In this document: positions 38,560 to 50,626 of the stretch, piece by piece
Layout: every line of letters starts with the position of its first letter
Numbering within the stretch: the stretch's first letter is position 1
From: Serendipita indica DSM 11827
Lineage: Eukaryota; Basidiomycota; Agaricomycetes; Sebacinales; Serendipitaceae
Direction of reading: 5' to 3'
NCBI GenBank assembly: GCA_910890315.1
Contig: CAJVGD010000001.1
Coordinates: 2,232,001-2,296,000, forward strand
Length of the DNA stretch: 64,000 bases
The notes under the pieces: generated by a model
What the model was told of the DNA's origin: nothing
Seen by the model: the letters and a program-made list of their open reading frames with translations, nothing else
The model's database searches: none
Made by a program: the position numbers and the translations under genes

Positions 38560-39789
38560 GGATAACGTCGACACACTCTCCTTTGGTCCGTAGCCTCAGC
38601 GCCTGCCGTCTGTAACACTCATTCATTGGCACATACAGTCTTGCTTCAGAGTCTCGATGAAGACGCAAGTGCCCTCGTATCTCACTCACCCGCCACGACA
38701 CTGATCCGTCCGCAGGCTACTTGTGCATACGCCACAGACTCAATCCTTGACCTCCTGGGTTAGCGCCTCCTCGCCTCCCAATCTTTTGACTCACCTCTTT
38801 CTTCCACCTAGGCTGGGACCCGAAGGCCGAGATCGTTGGCAGGTCTTTCTACGACCTCGTGCACCCGGACGAAGTACTGGCCGCCAAAAATCTACACTAG
38901 TGAGTTCCCGCGGTAGAATTCGACGTGTCTGACATCACGTGCACGTAGTGAGCACATCCGTGATGACATGGCTGCCACTTTGACGTATTTGAGACTCCGT
39001 CACAAGACTAACAATGACTATGTTCTCTGTGCCCTTGTCAGTGCAACGACTCTCGTTCTCGACCTACTAACTTGGGCTTGCTAGTCTCGAAGCGTCGCAT
39101 ATAACGTAAACGCTTCTTCTTGAACCACTATTGTGGACCAATACTGACGTCTAGATAGTGCATCGTTGCCACAATCGCCCGTGCAGACGACGATCCGGGA
39201 GGAGCAAGGGCCGCGATGGCTAAAGGAGGCAGATTTGTGCTCACACCCGGAATAAACACCGCCGTCCCGCCTGTGAGTTGTGTGTGGAATCTCTGCGCCA
39301 TTGGGTTTTAACGTCGCGATTTAGCCCAATTGGAATCGCAATATCCCGGCATCCGCCCAAACATTCAGGGGCTCCCCAAGCGAATACTCTGTGCCGATTG
39401 GAAGCCTACCTCGACCATCAATGCGGGTTTGCATATTGCTGGACCGCTTCAGGAGCGAAGCCTTCATGCTCCACGCCAGCAATGACATGATCATTCCCCC
39501 AGGTTCGGTGTTGAACCACAATCTCCTCAACTTTATCCCAGCGGAGGCGGACAGAATTGCTCTCCTCCGAGCCATTCACGTGGTGAAGAATTGGAGCACC
39601 CATTCGGAGAACACGGCGGACGGGATCCACGGGACCTGTCGATTCACCATCAATACGCCTTCCTAGTGAGTAGCCCTGCGGTTTCGTCGTGGCGCATATT
39701 TACTTCTCCCCAGTCCCAACAAACTCGTGGATGGCATCCTCTCTGCAACGTCCGACGCAGTCTTGCTCGTCTTGATTCCCTCTGCTTGA
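38560..39789 (+). CDS. PAS-domain protein
   Basis: Several small exons splice in phase from ATG 38560 (MDNVDTLSFVLLQSLDEDAS). The PAS fold is clear in SILDLLGWDPKAEIVGRSFY followed by DLVHPDEVLAAKNLHYEHIR and TLTYLRLRHKTNNDYVLCAL. Downstream is a second, unrecognised half containing VATIARADDDPGGARAAMAK, VFILLDRFRSE-like and AFMLHASNDMIIPPGSVLNH segments, ending DAVLLVLIPSA at TGA 39789. No GATA finger, kinase or helix-loop-helix was seen, and the LOV cysteine motif (NCRFLQ) is absent. PAS proteins bind ligands or partners in sensing and transcription. It most resembles a short white-collar-2-type PAS without the zinc finger, but that is an inference. The region 39060-39290 is the least certain. 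Confidence 0.65.
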
Positions 39790-39915
39790 CCGCTCTGGAG
39801 CCCATGCACTGCTAAAACTGTATTCACTCGCTCTATGCCACTGTATCTATAGTCTTCACCTCGGGAGGTGATGAATCTGTTATTTGCTTTGAATACGCCT
39901 CTCCAACAAGCACGA

Positions 39916-41036
39916 TCATGCTTTCGGCTTATATATTGTCCAGCGGGAAGTCTTGCCATCTGTCGGTGACGCCTCGCACAGTCTCTGTCTTTCTGAAAGC
40001 CAAGTGGATGCGAGAGGACCCAGACGAAGAGTATTCGAGAGCCATTTCTCGCTCTCCTCTCTGTATGCGATGCGTATGACACACCAAGCAGTCCCTTGAA
40101 CGTACTGGCGAATTTTATGCAGTTCACCATGAATGGCTGCGAGCTCCCGTTGGCTGGGTGTGCCAGAAGGGGACGAGGCTCGGGCAACCGTAGCAATATG
40201 ATCCTCAGAGGCAATCTTCCAGAACGACTGGTAGTTGTGCGCCCTGAGTGAGAGAATGATGTTCTTTAACCAGTCGAGATTGTTGCGACACACTTTGGAT
40301 GTGAGGAGAGGGCTCGAGATGGCAAGTACTACCCATCGAAGTGACGCAGAGGAACGAAGGCCGATGACAATATGGTGAAGGAGGATTAAAAGGATGACAA
40401 ACTCTCGCGGGGGAGGCCTTTTCCATGTCGGAGAGGCGGCACTGTGAATAGTTTCGGTTGGTAGGAGATGCGTTGCGACCGCTGTCACTTGGTCGGTCTT
40501 GCCATAAGCTGCTGCAAGGAAAAGCGACATCTCATATACTGTAACTGAGTCATGTCAGTGGGTTGGTGGCAAGACTTCGACGCTACCATCAGTGGCGAAA
40601 GAATCTTCTCGACCAGAAGCCATCACCCCTTCTCGCAGTTTGCCTTGTGCATCATAAGCTCGAGTGTTATGTACCCTCGGTCGTCCTTACGAAGTAGTCG
40701 TAACAAATCCTCTTGGATACCCTGTCTCTTCTCTGGGGGAAGTTCATCCTGATTGCCTTCATACGTAAGAACCTGCAGACAATCAGCAGTGAAGCCTCTC
40801 TAGATGTGATTGAATACAAGCCTTTTGGTCAATCCAAGCCTTGTATTTCTCTTGAGTGTCATAGTTCTTCAGTCTGTCGCTGTTCATGAGCTATTGAATA
40901 TTCAGAAGGAGAGAACACACGAATCTCCCTCTCCGTCGTCTCCACCACTGCGACTAACGGATGCTATCCAGTCAAAGTTTTTATTTGTCGTTTTTCCTCC
41001 TCGGTTCTGGCCTTTGGTAGGCTGCCTGGGTGGCAT
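39916..41036 (-). CDS. SAC3/GANP-like alpha-helical protein (tentative)
   Basis: Exons spliced by hand give about 290 residues from ATG 41036 (MPPRQPTKGQNRGGKTTNKN). The next segments are WIASLMNSDRLKNYDTQEKY, VLTYEGNQDELPPEKRQGIQ, and LLRKLREGVMASGREDSFAT followed by VYEMSLFLAAAYGKTDQ. The long fourth part is helical (VCRNNLDWLKNIILSLRAHN, YQSFWKIASEDHIATVARAS, RELAAIHGELHKIR), and the end is SRWTIYKPKA at TGA 39916. The KLRxG...F...VYE pattern and a terminal RWTI...KP resemble SAC3/PCI-type RNA export or processing proteins, but I am not sure. One intron (40773-40821) appears to use a GC donor. The start codon lies 40 bp from the divergent SIKE-like gene. Confidence 0.5.
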
Positions 41037-41076
41037 CGTCGGGTACAAGCTTGACGCCGTCCATCTCGAACCAGTG
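41037..41076. promoter_or_regulatory. 40 bp divergent inter-ATG gap
   Basis: Only 40 bp separate the two divergent start codons, so 5' leaders and promoters must overlap or lie inside the opposite gene. Confidence 0.55.
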
Positions 41077-42094
41077 ATGATCATCCAGAGCGACATCGAA
41101 AGCGAACTGTTTCGTGTATGGAGCCTTATCTCCGAGCTCTCTGATCAGCTCCAAGAAAACCGAATGGTCACTGCAGACCTCCGTGCACAAGCCGATGGCC
41201 TGAAGGAACGTTTGTTGTTGACGGTTCAAACGTCAGGCTAACTCACTCATAGGCCAAGGCAGTACATTCGGGAACTGGATACCCTTTGCGACGGTTCAAC
41301 ATGGGCTTGAGTAAAGGTGCCGTGTCGACTTTGAGATGGGTTCTTCTATGCCTAACAGACGACGACAGAGGTCTTCGAAGAAGAGCTCGAAAAGCTCAAC
41401 AGTCAGTTTCAAACAGAAAATCAGAATCTCTCGAATGAGAACAAGCAGCTGAGCGTACTTGTTAAGGAGTACGAACAGACTCTCGAGAGCGTCATGAGCA
41501 AATTTCGAATACACGCTGTCAGTGCATTCCTGTCTTCTCTATCAGATTCTTACATGTCGTTAGCACGCCTCACAAGAGCATGAATTGGCGTTGACACGTC
41601 AATATGAACAACAGATCATTGCGCGTGAGAGCAACACTTTGACTCATGAACTTGAAGAATCTGCCAAGATATCCCTCGGACTCGCTCGTATCTCAGCAGG
41701 CCTACGCATGGCGCTGCGGGCGAGTGCAGGCGAAGACGTCGATGGGACCGTTGCAGACCCTTCGTTGCCAAATGCGTCATCGGACACCCATGCTCTGGAA
41801 AGGGAGTGCGAACTCGTAAGGCTCGAACGAGAAAACGAAGAGTTGCGAGCGCTCTTGGAGCTTCGAGATTCCAAGGACACTGCAACCCTCAAGGAGGAGA
41901 TTGCTCAAGAAACGAGAGAAGCATATGCCCGTCGAACAGGAGGCCAACTTGACAGCCCATTCATGGCTCACAATATGGACGGTCATCGAATGTTTGCCCC
42001 CGGCGGGTTCAGAGGGCTTTCCAGAGGAGGCAAGCGCGGCGGAATGTCCAACCGGGGCAAGCCTCGAATGTTTGGAACAGCTCAGGGATGGTAA
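41077..42094 (+). CDS. SIKE/FGFR1OP2-like coiled-coil protein (STRIPAK-associated)
   Basis: SIKE-family proteins are coiled-coil members of the STRIPAK phosphatase complex; fungal relatives act in hyphal fusion and sexual development. ATG 41077 gives MIIQSDIESELFRVWSLISE, then ELSDQLQENRMVTADLRAQA. The middle exon has EEELEKLNSQFQTENQNLSN and VKEYEQTLESVMSKFRIHA, close to the LEEHQSALELIMSKYR region of human FGFR1OP2. The last long exon has SLGLARISAGLRMALRASAG, a further coil (ELVRLERENEELRALLELRD) and a Gly/Arg-rich tail (GFRGLSRGGKRGGMSNRGKP) ending at TAA 42094. The Gly/Arg tail is not part of the animal proteins. An antisense frame at 40981-41229 is in matched codon register and is a shadow. 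Confidence 0.75.
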
Positions 42095-42217
42095 TGAGTT
42101 GATTCATGTAGGATATTATGCATATATTAACGTATCAGACCAAAGTGAAGGTCAGAAAAACATGCAGCAAGTCCGAAGGAAAATAAAAGTGCAGCATGTC
42201 CATAGTTATTGTCCGAT

Positions 42218-44355
42218 TTAGAGCAGCATGGCACCGCTTCCGAGCATGCAAAGCATGGCAATGAAGACGCCGAGGAGAGCACGCGAATCGGCGAAGATGG
42301 AAACGGCTCCGCCAGTGCTACCACCTCCACTTGGTTGCGAGGTTCCAGTGTTGGCACCGACTGGAGAAAGAGTGGTCGAGGGCGTCAATGGCGTGTACAC
42401 AGATGGTGTGGCCGCAAAGCAGGAAGAAACGGCGGCGTTGACTTCAGAGGAAGAGGTGGGAGACGCAGAGTTGACGGTGGCGTTACCAGCGAAGCTGCAG
42501 CTCTGAGCGTTGTTATTCGTGGCCAAGTAGTACTGAGAGAAGATCCAGGTAAGCTTTGTGGCTACAGAACATGGTTAGAGATCACAAGAGAGGGACTATG
42601 ATACAACTGCATACCTCCATCACAGGAACTAATTTGTCCATAGGTACCAGTCGTTCCGTTTTGACCGATCGGAGTGCACGAACCACCGCTGGTTCCGAGG
42701 TATGTGCATGCGGACTGGAAGAGCTCTTCGAAGAGAGCGGCGTGGTTGGTCGTCTGAGGAGAGAAGACGCAAGGCGAATCACGCCAGATACAGTCGCACT
42801 CGGCCTGGTTTGGAGTAGGTGGGAGCTGATCAAAAATTGTCAATGAGGTGACAAACGGATTCCAAGCCTGCTCACCTGGCTGCTGCCAAGCCAGTCCGCG
42901 CTGACGCTTGGGCAGTCGGGCAAAGATGGAGTGGTAACTGAGCTTTGAGAAGGAGTTTCGATAGTGGTGACGCCAGTGAGTTGGGTGGCGAGGGCTGTAA
43001 ACTCATCCGAGGTCGTTACAGTGTTGCCTGAAACGGTGACCATGCCGTAGCTCTTGGCGTCGTTGGTAGGGAAGTACGAAAAGGCAACACCTCCCGAAAA
43101 GACTGCAGACATTTCGGTGCCATAGAGAGCTGGAACCTCGGACCAGGTACGAGTGTCCCGGTTGCAGCCATATTCGGAGAAGTAGGCGGGGACGGGAAGG
43201 TCGGAGAATGCGGTGATTGCCTCCTGCCACGAATCAGAGACGGTGGACGTGCCACACCAACGGCTAGGGCGTGATCAGAACATGTAGTAGGTTCGGGCTC
43301 GAGTGTGATACATACTAGTCATTCAAACCCCAGAGATCAATAGACGTGTCGTCGGACTCGCAGGTGAGGAAGTGGGCCAACGGGTCGCGCCAACCAGTAC
43401 CATCCGTCGACGAGTAGCCGACGAGACCGCGGTACGACTTTGATTTGATGTACGCTTTGACATCACGAGCAGCAGCCTTGATAAATGGTGCAGTGATGGT
43501 CGAAGCGGTGTCCTTTACAATTTCGTTACCAATGTTGTACCCTAGGGATAAGGATCAGGGGGACCTGTGCCAGAGACTAGAGGGGTTCATCACACACCTA
43601 GTACATTATCATACTTGGAGAAGGCCTCGATAGTGTTGAGATAGAGGGTGAGCAAGTTGCTTGTCCACGTCGGATCCTCACGAGCTGGCGAGTTTCAGGT
43701 CAGCGACAATCCGCCGGACGGACCAGGTTACGTACTGATCGAGCCGTTGACCGGAAGCGAAAGGTCGATGCTGTGAGAGAGGAAAAATTAGCGCGCGGGC
43801 ATAGCGGAAGCTCATTAGAGGGGGACGGACAGTGTATAGATGCCCGCGCTTGAAAGGACGGACATGCAGTGGTCGTGGTTGGCGGCCGCATCAACAGAGT
43901 AAACGCGAACAGCGTTGACACCAAGTTGCCTGAGATATGGGATGTCTCTGTCGCAGGCGTCTGGCTGGGACAAGCTGCGAGTGGGGCCGGCCAAGGTCAG
44001 GCCAAGTCGACTGACGATGAGAGCACGTACGGATCGATAAACGTCGTGGGCTCTGGAAATTCTCCCTCTGCGGTCTGCGTAGGCAGTTCTCCTGGCTCTT
44101 GGTAGGCAATTCCCTGCAGACGGGATGTCAGTGAATCGAGGTCGAAAGTTGCGAGACAACGGACGGCGGGGACCGTCTCAGAGCGCGGAGGGCAGGTTTA
44201 TATGTCGATTAATAGGATACAAGGCTTACCTTGATGAAGAAGCGCTTGCCAGACTCGTCGTAGAGATATTTACCGGTGCGGGTGACCCTTGGGAGGGCAT
44301 GTACAAAAGGAATGGCGAGGGCTGCACTGAGCAGCGTAGTCAAAAGACCCTTCAT
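42218..44355 (-). CDS. GH72 beta-1,3-glucanosyltransferase with CBM43, GPI-anchored
   Basis: Cuts and rejoins beta-1,3-glucan chains to elongate and branch wall glucan at the cell surface (Gas/Gel/Phr family). ATG 44355 opens a signal peptide (MKGLLTTLLSAALAIPFVHA). The GH72 domain shows KYLYDESGKRFFIKG, DIPYLRQLGVNAVRVYSVDA, acid/base Glu in YNIGNEIV and nucleophile Glu in YFSEYGCNRDTRTW. VFSGGVAFSYFP is the usual domain end. A CBM43/X8 cysteine module follows (CIWRDSPCVFSPQTTNH, FQSACTYLG, ISSCDG, QSCSFAGNATV). The C-terminus is a Ser/Thr/Gly-rich stretch and a hydrophobic GPI signal to 42218. It is head-to-head with FKS1. Confidence 0.93.
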
Positions 44356-44675
44356 ACTTTTTTCTAGACAATATCAGAGTCTGCAGAAGAGGGCCGGTGG
44401 GAGTGGTCGGGTGCAAGGTTGATGTGCAACAACTTTACTTCGGCCACGACCACGCCCGCCCGCCTTGCCGTCGCTGTCGGTCTTGCTTACTGCGTCTGGC
44501 ATTTTGCGTAGACACAAAGGACAATCTTCAAGATCATCAACTTGCTCTTCTACCCGCTCTCTCTAATTTTCTCTGTTTTTTCACCAGCGGCCCTCTCCGG
44601 CGCTCACCGCTGACCGCCTTCCGTCCCCCTCCCCGCCAAACGGCCACGACGCGCAGCGCCTGAGACTGGCGATAC
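44356..44675. promoter_or_regulatory. Shared bidirectional promoter, GH72 glucanosyltransferase / FKS1
   Basis: The 320 bp between the two ATGs must drive both wall genes. It is pyrimidine-rich close to FKS1 (about 44540-44640), as in many fungal core promoters. No specific regulator site was identified with confidence. Confidence 0.55.
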
Positions 44676-47600
44676 ATGTCGCGAAGACCGTATCAGGACC
44701 CGTTTGCTACGCCTGCCGCCCATCCCCGCCTCGATTCTGAATCCGACATGGACCACTACGACCGCAGAGACACGTTTCAGTCTGAGAACAGTGCTCCTGG
44801 AGGTGCTTATGATAACCATAATTATGATCCTTATTGTACGTCGCTCTCCGCCCCTCCGTAACCCCCAGGGATACGCTCGGCTCATCGCTTGCCAACAGCA
44901 CACCGCCGCGGCGACACTGACACCGAGAGCGAGCAAGATGTTTACAACAGAAACTATGCACCTTCTGCAGAATCCTTGAATCCAAACTTTCGCTCGGGCG
45001 TCTCTGACATCTCCAACACTTACGAGTATGGAGGCCCCGGTGTTCGCGAACCATACCCTGCGTGGACCTCTGAGAGACAGATTCCTTTGTCCAAAGAGTG
45101 CGTTTTTTCCGCCTTGTTGGCCTCGTGCATCCTAACCAGGCTTGCGTCATTCTAGGGAAATTGAGGATATTTTCCTTGACCTTACCCAAAAATTCGGATT
45201 TCAGCGAGACTCTATGCGCAACATGTTCGACTTCTTGATGCAGTTGCTCGACTCCCGCGCCTCGCGCATGTCCCCCAATCAGGCGCTGCTCACGCTCCAC
45301 GCCGACTATATTGGCGGACAACACGCCAACTATCGAAAGTGGTACTTTGCTGCCCAGCTGGATCTCGACGACGCCATTGGTCAGGTGCAGAACCCGGGCC
45401 TCCAGAGGCTCAAATCCGTCAAGAAGAAGGGTGCCCAAAAGACTGGTGCCGAAAAGTCGCTCGATAGCGCACTCGCACGCTGGCGACAGGCAATGAACAA
45501 CATGTCTCAGTATGACCGTCTGAGGCAGATTGCCTTGTTTTTGCTCTGCTGGGGCGAGGCCGCTCAAGTTCGCTTCGTCCCAGAATGTCTCTGCTTTATC
45601 TTCAAGTGTGCAGATGACTATTACCGGTCCCCAGAGTGCCAGAACAGGGTCGAAGCCGTGCCAGAGGGCTTGTACCTCCGCGCCGTCATCAAGCCGCTCT
45701 ATCGCTTCATTCGTGACCAAGGCTACGAAGTTCAGGACGGCAAGTTCGTGCGCAGAGAAAAGGACCATCATGAAATTATCGGATATGATGACATCAATCA
45801 GCTTTTCTGGTATCCAGAGGGCATTGCTCGTATCGTGATGCACGACAAGGTATGCAGCTGTCCCTGTTCCCAGATCATTTAGTGACCATTGTCTTTAGAC
45901 AAGACTGGTCGATATACCTCCGCCGCAACGATTCATGAAGTTTGATCGCATCGACTGGAATCGCGCCTTTTTCAAGACGTACTTTGAGAAGCGATCGGCC
46001 GCGCATCTTCTCGTCAACTTTAACCGGGTTTGGGTTATTCATGTTGCCATATTTTGGTTTTATACCGCCCGTAACTCGCCTGAGATCTACCGTCGTTCCG
46101 ACAAGAATTTACCGACATCTGCGATGCAGTGGTCCGCCTCTGCACTAGGAGGTGCTGTTGCCACAGTCATCATGATCTTGGCCACTCTTGCAGAGTTTTC
46201 GTATATCCCTACCACCTGGAACAACACCTCTCACCTCACCCGTCGTCTTCTCTTCCTCTTGGTCGCCCTTGCCGTTACCACAGCTCCAACCTTCTACATC
46301 TTCTTGACCGACAATCCCAGGTCAAAATCCAACGTCCCCCTCATCGTCTCACTGGTTCAATTCTTCATCTCGGTGGTCTTGACTTTGCTTTTCGCCATGG
46401 TGCCTTCTGGTCGCATGTTCGGCGACCGAGTGGCAGGCAAGTCGCGAAAGTACCTTGCGAGCCAAACCTTCACCGCCAGCTACCCTGACTTGGACCGCAA
46501 ATCCCGCATCGCATCGATCCTGCTCTGGGTCCTAATTTTCGGCTGCAAGTTGACAGAGTCCTACTTCTTCTTGACGTCGTCTTTCAGGGACCCAATCAAG
46601 GTCATGGTGGGCATGAAGGTGCAAGGTTGCAATGACCAATGGTTCGGCAGCAGCCTCTGCTCTAATCAGGCGGCTTTCTCTTTGACGATCATGTACCTCA
46701 TGGATCTGACGCTGTTCTTCTTGGACACGTTCCTGTGGTATGTTATCTGGAATACCGTCTTCAGCATAGCGCGTTCGTTCTCGCTGGGCCTTTCCATTTG
46801 GACACCCTGGAAAGATATCTTCACTCGATTGCCCAAGCGCATCTATGCCAAGCTGCTTGCGACTGGAGACATGGAAGTCAAGTATAAGCCAAAGGTAATG
46901 TCTGGAGCACCCGCTCTCAAACTGCATGCTCACTCTTTGCTGTAGGTTCTGGTTTCTCAGATTTGGAACGCCGTTATCATCTCGATGTACCGAGAACATC
47001 TCCTGTCCATCGAGCATGTCCAAAAGCTGCTCTATCATCAAGTGCAATCGGATCAAGATGGTCGTCGAACCCTTCGAGCCCCGCCTTTCTTCATCTCCCA
47101 GGGCGATAAGGGTTTGTCCGGCGAATTCTTCCCCAAGGGCTCCGAGGCAGAACGCCGTATCTCCTTCTTTGCCCAATCCCTCACCACCGTGATCCCAGAA
47201 CCACTCCCGGTCGACGCTATGCCTACATTCACAGTCCTCACTCCACATTACTCGGAAAAGATCCTCTTGTCTCTTCGTGAGATTATTCGTGAAGAAAACC
47301 ATTCACGGGTCACATTGCTGGAGTATTTGAAACAACTCCATCCGATCGAATGGGACAACTTCGTCAAAGATACCAAAATTCTCGCAGAGGAATCGGCTCC
47401 GTACAGTGGCGGTAGTCCATTCGCCACTGACGAGAAGGGCGCCAGCAAGACAGACGATCTCCCATTCTATTGCATCGGCTTCAAGAGTGCGGCTCCAGAG
47501 TACACCCTTCGTACGCGTATTTGGGCTTCGCTCCGCGCGCAGACTCTTTACCGTACGATTTCTGGCATGATGAACTACTCCAAGGCAATCAAACTCCTGT

Positions 47601-50456
47601 ATCGAGTGGAGAACCCAGAGGTAGTTCAGCTCTTTGGTGGCAATACGGATAAACTTGAGCGGGAGCTTGAACGGATGGCCCGTCGCAAGTTCAAATTCGT
47701 GGTGTCAATGCAACGCTACTCCAAGTTCAACAAGGAAGAGCAGGAGAATGCAGAGTTTTTGCTACGCGCCTATCCTGATCTCCAGATTGCGTATCTCGAC
47801 GAGGAACCACCGAAGAAGGAGGGTGGCGAGTTGCGACTCTTCTCTGCCCTCATCGATGGTCATTCGGAGATCATGCCGGAAACAGGCAAGCGGCGACCCA
47901 AGTTCCGAATCGAGCTTCCTGGTAATCCTATTCTCGGAGATGGCAAGTCGGACAACCAGAACCACGCAATCATTTTCTACCGCGGAGAATACCTGCAGCT
48001 CATCGACGCCAATCAGGACAACTACTTGGAAGAATGCCTGAAGATTCGTAACGTTCTTGGAGAGTTTGAGGAGCTCCATATGTCCAACCAGAGCCCATAC
48101 GCTCAATGGGGTCATAAAGACTTTACTAAGAGCCCGGTCGCCATCGTTGGAGCACGCGAGTACATCTTCTCGGAGAACATTGGTATTCTGGGAGACGTCG
48201 CAGCTGGAAAGGAACAGACGTTCGGTACCCTTGCTGCACGCTATCTGTCGTGGGTTGGGGGCAAGCTGCACTACGGTCACCCCGATTTCCTCAATGCTCT
48301 GTTCATGAACACGCGTGGTGGTGTGTCCAAGGCGCAAAAGGGACTGCACCTGAACGAGGATATCTTTGCTGGAATGAATGCGTTTGGGCGAGGTGGTCGG
48401 ATCAAGCACACCGAGTACTACCAATGCGGAAAGGGTCGTGATCTCGGATTTGGAACCATTCTCAATTTCCAAACCAAGATTGGAACTGGTATGGGAGAGC
48501 AGATGCTTAGTCGAGAGTATTACTATCTCGGAACCCAATTGCCCATTGACCGCTTCCTTACATTCTATTATGGTCACCCTGGGTTCCATATCAACAACAT
48601 CATGGTCATTCTGTCCGTGCAAGTCTTCATGGTATCCTGTGAGTATTTAGAGTCGTATCTACGCCTCCATTCACTTATTTATCCTTTCCCAGTGGTCTTC
48701 CTCGGTACTCTCAATAAGCAACTCCTCATTTGCAAGTACACAGCTGCGAACCAGCTGATTGGTGGACAAAACGGTTGCTACAACTTGGTCCCAGTGTTCG
48801 AGTGGATTCGACGATGCATCATCTCCATCTTCCTCGTCTTCTTCATTGCCTTCCTTCCTTTGTTCCTCCAAGGTAATGCCTCGGCGCCCATTGATTCCGT
48901 GCCCGATATTGACATGCTACAGAACTCACCGAACGTGGAACCGGCCGTGCTCTTATTCGACTTGGCAAGCACTTCTTGTCACTGTCGCCGATTTTCGAAG
49001 TCTTCTCCACTCAGATCTACACACACTCCATCATTAGCAACATCAACTTTGGTGGCGCTCGATACATCGCTACCGGTCGTGGCTTCGCCACTGTGCGTGA
49101 GCCTTTCAGTAAGCTGTACTCTCGCTTCGCCGGCCCGAGCATCTACCTTGGAATGCGCACTCTTGCTATGCTCCTCTACATCTCACTAACGTTGTGGATG
49201 CCTCACTTGATCTACTTCTGGATCACTGTGATGGCTCTTTGTATCGCACCATTCCTGTTCAATCCCCATCAGTTCCTCTTCGCCGACTTTATCATTGATT
49301 ACCGCGAGTTCCTCCGATGGATGTCGCGCGGAAACTCGCTGTCTCACGTCAATTCTTGGATTGGCTATTGTCGCATGTCCAGAACTATGATCACCGGATA
49401 CAAGAAGAAGAAACTGGGACACCCATCGGAGAAGTTGTCAGGAGATGTACCACGAGCCAAATGGCGCAACGTCCTGTTCAGCGAGATCATCTTCCCCGTG
49501 ATCATGGCCATGCTCTTCGTCATCTCGTACATGTTCGTCAACTCCTTCCAGGACCCGGTCACAAAGAAGTTTGGGCCGTCACCTCTTCTCCGCATCGCAG
49601 TCATCTCGCTGGGTCCAGTTGTCTGGAATGCGGCGGTCTTGATCATTCTCTTCCTCGTATCACTCTTCTTGGGACCAATGATGGCCACTTGCTACCCCAA
49701 GTTTGGTTCTTTGATTGCAGCAATTGCACATGGATGCTCTGTTGTCGGACTCATCGCGTTCTTCGAATTTTTGGTAAGTTTTGCTAATCTAATTTGAGAA
49801 GCTACTGACCGGTTTCAAGTGGTACCTGGAACAATGGGACGCGTCGCACGCTACGCTCGGCATTATTGCCGTTGTCTTCATTCAGCGAGCGGTCACCAAA
49901 ATACTTATCTCCGTCTTCCTCTCAAGAGAATTCAAGCACGACGAAACAAACAGGGCTTGGTGGACTGGAAAGTGGTACGGACGTGGACTCGGTTCGAGCG
50001 TCATGTCCCAGCCGGCTCGCGAGTTTATCGTCAAGATTGTCGAGATGACGCTCTGGTCGGGCGATTTCTTGCTTGGCCATATTCTGCTCTTCATACTCAC
50101 GCCGCCAATCCTCATCCCGTACATTGATAAGGCGCACTCGACTATGCTCTGTGAGTCAGATTTGGGCGACAACGTGTGTAACTCGCTGACTTTTTGTGCA
50201 GTCTGGCTTCGCCCTTCGAAACAAATCCGCGCGCCACTCTATTCAATGAAGGTTCGCAAGCAAAGGCGATGGATGGTTGTGAAATACGGTGTCGTCTACG
50301 CACTCGCCGTCGGTACATTCACGGCTCTCATTGTTTTGCGTAAGTTCTTCTCTAGTCTCTCTCCAGTTCACATTGGACCCGAGTCTAACCATGTCTATAG
50401 CGATCATCTTCAAGGAATTCTTCAACTTCAAGTGCTCGTTCTGCTCGCTTCTCTGA
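44676..50456 (+). CDS. FKS1: 1,3-beta-glucan synthase catalytic subunit
   Basis: Plasma-membrane GT48 enzyme that polymerises UDP-glucose into beta-1,3-glucan under Rho1 control. About 1,780 residues are spread over about ten exons. ATG 44676 ([20 protein letters not shown]) starts the disordered cytosolic N-terminus. The FKS1 domain follows ([40 protein letters not shown]), then the first membrane bundle (46000-46900). The cytosolic catalytic region runs from about 46960 to 48640: [77 protein letters not shown] and [20 protein letters not shown]. The second bundle ends at TGA 50456. The segment matching echinocandin hot spot 1 reads FLTSSFRDP near 46567. Confidence 0.96.
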
Positions 50457-50626
50457 AGGACATTCACTCGCATCCCCCATCTCCCCCAATTATAGACTAT
50501 TAGCATTAACTTGGCATCCGATATTTGCAGAGGCATATCTAGTGAACGGTTCCCGCGAATTACAATTGTACATATCCCCACACGTGGACGACAGCCGTCG
50601 CGAGAAAAGCCCATTTATGTACCTCG

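Noticed and set aside
40981-41229. Antisense frame at the SIKE-like start that looks protein-like
   Set aside because: It lies in matched codon register with the SIKE-like exon, which gives plausible shadow residues; the SAC3-like gene explains the minus strand better from 41036.
44707-47302. Antisense frames of 378 and 256 codons opposite FKS1
   Set aside because: They are shadows of the highly conserved glucan synthase exons.
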